From Sulfuritalea sp. (lineage in GTDB: Bacteria > Pseudomonadota > Gammaproteobacteria > Burkholderiales > Rhodocyclaceae): a stretch of 8,588 bases of DNA. This document shows positions 6,286 to 8,588 of this stretch, piece by piece. The translations under genes were made by a program, and so were the position numbers. Positions within the stretch are counted from its first letter, which is position 1. Every line of letters begins with the position of its first letter. Below the pieces are notes generated by a model. That model had not been told where the DNA came from and did no database searches. It saw nothing but the letters and a program-made list of their open reading frames with translations. Where the stretch lies: positions 1-8,588 of the forward strand of contig JALHNN010000083.1 in assembly GCA_022843505.1 (NCBI GenBank), read 5' to 3'.

Positions 6286-8175
6286 CTAGGGTTTCCGGGT
6301 CGAATTCGCCGTGGTATCGGCGCCGACTTTGAAGAACTCCATGAGTTCCTGCAGTTCAGCGGCCTGGCCGCCCATTTGCTCTGCGGTGGCGGCGAGTTCC
6401 TCGGAGGCCGAGGCATTCTGCTGCGTGGCCTTGTTGAGCTGGCCCATGGCGCCGTTGATCTGGCCGACGCCGGCACTCTGCTCCTGGCTGGCGGCGGCGA
6501 TTTCCTGCACCAGCTCCGAGGTCTTGCGGTTGGTCGGCACCATCTCGTCGAGCAGACGCCCGGCCGTCTCGGCCGTCGTCACGCTGGAGGCCGCGAGCTT
6601 GCCGATTTCCTGGGCGGCGACCTGGCTGCGTTCGGCGAGCTTGCGCACTTCGGCGGCGACCACGGCGAAGCCCTTGCCGTGTTCCCCGGCGCGGGCGGCT
6701 TCGATCGCGGCGTTGAGGGCCAGCAGGTTGGTCTGGTAGGCGATGTCGTCGATGATGCCGATCTTGCCGGCAATCGCGTTCATGGCAGTCACGGTTTCCT
6801 TGACCGTGGCGCCGCCGATCGCCGCCTCCTTCGCGGAGCGGGCGGCCATGGTGTCGGTGACCCTGGCGTTGTCGGTGTTCTGGCTGATCGAGGTTGCCAT
6901 CTGCTCGATGCTGGCCGTGGTCTGCTCGACCGAGGCCGCCTGCTCGGACGACGACTGCGACAGCGACTGGGCCGTCGCCGATACCTGGCTTGCCGAGCTG
7001 TTCAGCGAATCGGCGGCGAGGCGAACGTCGCCGATGGTTTTGGCGAGCTTTTCGACCGTGCGCGCAATCGCGTCCTGGAGCGAGCCGATTTCATCCTTGC
7101 GGTCGACCTGGACGACTACCCGCAAGTCGCCGTCGGCCAGGCGGCGCGCTGACTGGGCGACATCGCCCACGTCGCGCAGCATGCCGGTCAGCAGCAGGAT
7201 GAAGGCCGCGCTCAACAGCACCAGGATCACGCTCGAGGCGATCGCCATTACCAGCCCGCGCCTGGCATCGCCGATCAGTTGCGCGGAACTGGACGCGATC
7301 CTGCCTGCCAGCTGGTCCTCGATCCCTTTCATGCCATCGATCTTGGCCGTGATGGTGGCGAACCAGGTCGCCGGTTCGACCTCGAAGTTGCCGAGGAAGG
7401 CCTGCTCGATGGCGATGCCGCGCATGCGCAGGGTTTCCTGCGCCGGTGCGCTCGCCAGCAATTCGGTGAGGGCCTTGTTGGCCGCCGGATCGGCCAGATT
7501 GCGGAACTGGCCGAGGTAGATGTCCTGGGCAGTGACCAGATTCTGCAGGCGCTGGAACAGGGAAACCGTCAGCGGCTGGTTGGTGGTAAAGATGCCGTTG
7601 ACCGTGGCACGCTCGCGACCGGCCTGTTCCTTGGCGGCCAGGAAGGTCGCGTAGGCCGCAAAACCCCTTACCATTGCCGTGTCGGCAAGGGTTGGCGACA
7701 CGGCGGTCACTGCCACGAGGTAGTGGTCGATGGCGCCGGTGTAGAAGGCGAAGGACTCCGGCCCGCTCAGCTTCAGCGAACTGATGTCGCCGCGCTTGCC
7801 GTCTAGGGCCGCGAGCGCCTCGTTGGCCTTGCGCATGCGCTCGTTGAAAACCTCCGGCATCCCGGCGGCGCGGGCGGTGAAACTTTCCGCCGCCACTTTG
7901 CGCCGCGCATCCGACTCGCCGCGCTGCTTGGCGAGCGCGTCCTTGAATTTTTCACCCCTGGAGCCGATGAAACCGGCCGATAAACCACGCTCCTTCTGCA
8001 GTTCATGCACCAGAGCGCTGGCGGCTACCGCGACGTCGCTGAAAGCGGCGATGCGACTGCCCTCGTCCAGCCGGGCGAGTTCGCCGCGGACACTCGCAAA
8101 CAAATACCAGGCCAGACCCAGGACGAGGATGGAAAACAGCAGCAGCAGGCGGCTACGTATCGACGCAATTTTCAT
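6286..8175 (-). CDS. Methyl-accepting chemotaxis protein with periplasmic NIT domain
   Basis: A 629-residue transmembrane chemoreceptor. Residues 8-28 form TM1 after a short basic start. A periplasmic region of about 280 residues follows, containing a NIT domain recognised by the motif HELQKERGLSAGFIGS (57-72) and a following AKQR. NIT domains are all-helical and associated with nitrate/nitrite sensing. TM2 is at about 308-331 and HAMP at about 332-384. The cytoplasmic signalling hairpin runs 389-619, with the near-invariant tip EAARAGEHGKGFAVV (492-506) that contacts CheA and CheW. Gln/Glu/Ala/Ser-rich methylation-type helices lie on both sides. No NWETF-like CheR-binding pentapeptide ends the protein; the last residues are STRKP. 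The ATG at 8175 was chosen because GGGAGG sits 8 bases upstream; the earlier GTG at 8238 would overlap cheW and add a hydrophilic stretch before TM1. It lies 37 bases after cheW, so the two are probably co-transcribed. The exact ligand is not provable from sequence. Confidence 0.94.
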   Translation of the reverse strand: MKIASIRSRLLLLFSILVLGLAWYLFASVRGELARLDEGSRIAAFSDVAVAASALVHELQKERGLSAGFIGSRGEKFKDALAKQRGESDARRKVAAESFTARAAGMPEVFNERMRKANEALAALDGKRGDISSLKLSGPESFAFYTGAIDHYLVAVTAVSPTLADTAMVRGFAAYATFLAAKEQAGRERATVNGIFTTNQPLTVSLFQRLQNLVTAQDIYLGQFRNLADPAANKALTELLASAPAQETLRMRGIAIEQAFLGNFEVEPATWFATITAKIDGMKGIEDQLAGRIASSSAQLIGDARRGLVMAIASSVILVLLSAAFILLLTGMLRDVGDVAQSARRLADGDLRVVVQVDRKDEIGSLQDAIARTVEKLAKTIGDVRLAADSLNSSASQVSATAQSLSQSSSEQAASVEQTTASIEQMATSISQNTDNARVTDTMAARSAKEAAIGGATVKETVTAMNAIAGKIGIIDDIAYQTNLLALNAAIEAARAGEHGKGFAVVAAEVRKLAERSQVAAQEIGKLAASSVTTAETAGRLLDEMVPTNRKTSELVQEIAAASQEQSAGVGQINGAMGQLNKATQQNASASEELAATAEQMGGQAAELQELMEFFKVGADTTANSTRKP

Positions 8176-8183
8176 GGCGAGAT

Positions 8184-8189
8184 CCTCCC
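8184..8189 (-). promoter_or_regulatory. Shine-Dalgarno site of the chemoreceptor gene
   Basis: On the minus strand GGGAGG lies 8 bases before the ATG at 8175. It is the only strong ribosome binding site among the gene junctions in the window, and it decides the chemoreceptor start against the upstream GTG. Confidence 0.8.
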
Positions 8190-8212
8190 GATTCCCTGAT
8201 GACGTCTTCTGC

Positions 8213-8588
8213 TCAGGCCTCCGTGCCGCTCTTGCCACCGTTGTCGGAAACGCTGGCCAGCGAGGCGATCTCGTCGACCGAGAGCACCTTCTGGATGTCG
8301 AGGATGATCACGAACTTGCCGGCGATCTTGCCCATGCCGGCGATGAAGTCGGCACGGATCTTGGCGCCGAAGGAGGGCGCCGGTTCGATGTCGGCGCTGG
8401 AGACTTCCAGCACCTCGGAGACGGCATCGACCACCACGCCGATGTCGTGGTGCTCCTCGTCGTGCACCAGTTCGATGATCACGATGCAGGTTCGGCGCGA
8501 GGTTTCGGTGGCGTGGCCGCCGAAACGCGCCGACAGATCGATCACCGGCACCACGCTGCCGCGCAGGTTGATCACGCCGCGGATGAAG
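8213..8588 (-). CDS. cheW: CheW-type chemotaxis coupling protein, C-terminal part
   Basis: The last 124 residues of a CheW-domain protein; the reading frame is open to the right edge of the window, so roughly the first 40 residues are missing. Seen: the frame begins FIRGVINLRG, the hallmark CheW stretch, followed by VVPVIDL, then IGVVVDAVSEVLEV, the segment IEPAPSFGAKI, and FIAGMGKIAGKFVIILDIQKVL, all in the order expected for the two SH3-like subdomains. CheW bridges chemoreceptors to the kinase CheA in the membrane-associated signalling array. The gene directly precedes the NIT chemoreceptor gene (37-base gap), so it may be a dedicated partner. The GTG at 8575 falls inside the conserved FIRGVINLRG stretch and is not the true start. 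A CheV or other CheW-containing protein cannot be fully excluded without the left part, but the protein ends soon after the CheW domain, which fits a stand-alone CheW and argues against CheV, whose receiver would follow. Confidence 0.93.
   Translation of the reverse strand, partial: FIRGVINLRGSVVPVIDLSARFGGHATETSRRTCIVIIELVHDEEHHDIGVVVDAVSEVLEVSSADIEPAPSFGAKIRADFIAGMGKIAGKFVIILDIQKVLSVDEIASLASVSDNGGKSGTEA

Noticed and set aside
5125..7152. Second long plus-strand open frame across the HD-GYP and chemoreceptor genes
   Set aside because: It spans two well-supported minus-strand genes and their junction, and its translation is low-complexity with no domain. It is a GC-driven shadow.
8176..8238. 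Longer chemoreceptor start at a GTG giving 21 more residues
   Set aside because: It overlaps cheW and adds hydrophilic residues before TM1, while the ATG at 8175 has GGGAGG 8 bases upstream.
1..8588. Search for mobile elements, tRNA or rRNA genes, CRISPR arrays and riboswitches
   Set aside because: The window is filled with intact signalling genes, and the gaps (20, 1, 18 and 37 bases) are too small for such elements. No transposase or integrase is seen.

Overview
The window is a dense bacterial signal-transduction cluster from a GC-rich, Gram-negative bacterium. High GC, FixJ-type and RpfG-type regulators, and a chemoreceptor cytoplasmic domain of the kind common in Rhodocyclales and Burkholderiales suggest a betaproteobacterium. 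That assignment is inferred from family resemblance, not from a marker gene. Coding density is close to complete: no gap between genes exceeds 37 bases, and I see no RNA gene, mobile element, CRISPR array or origin.

Layout. Bases 1-426 (+) hold the C-terminal part of a FixJ/NarL-like response regulator (half a receiver domain plus a LuxR-type HTH); its start lies left of the window. It converges tail to tail on a four-gene minus-strand run read from right to left: a CheW-type coupling protein (start outside the window), a methyl-accepting chemotaxis protein with a periplasmic NIT (nitrate/nitrite-sensing type) domain, a receiver-HD-GYP response regulator (predicted c-di-GMP phosphodiesterase), and a 1559-residue membrane hybrid histidine kinase with four PAS domains, a receiver and an Hpt domain. 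Gaps inside this run are 37, 18 and 1 bases, so it is very probably one transcript, with its promoter outside the window.

How the genes may work together (inference). CheW and the NIT chemoreceptor would feed a CheA encoded elsewhere. The hybrid kinase has the His-Asp-His part of a phosphorelay, and the REC-HD-GYP protein encoded one base upstream of it is the natural candidate for the final Asp. The cluster would then join ligand sensing, chemotaxis and c-di-GMP breakdown, a plausible motility/attachment switch. All families are known. I found no clearly new type of system; the points worth a second look are the gene combination, the kinase architecture and a few local sequence features.
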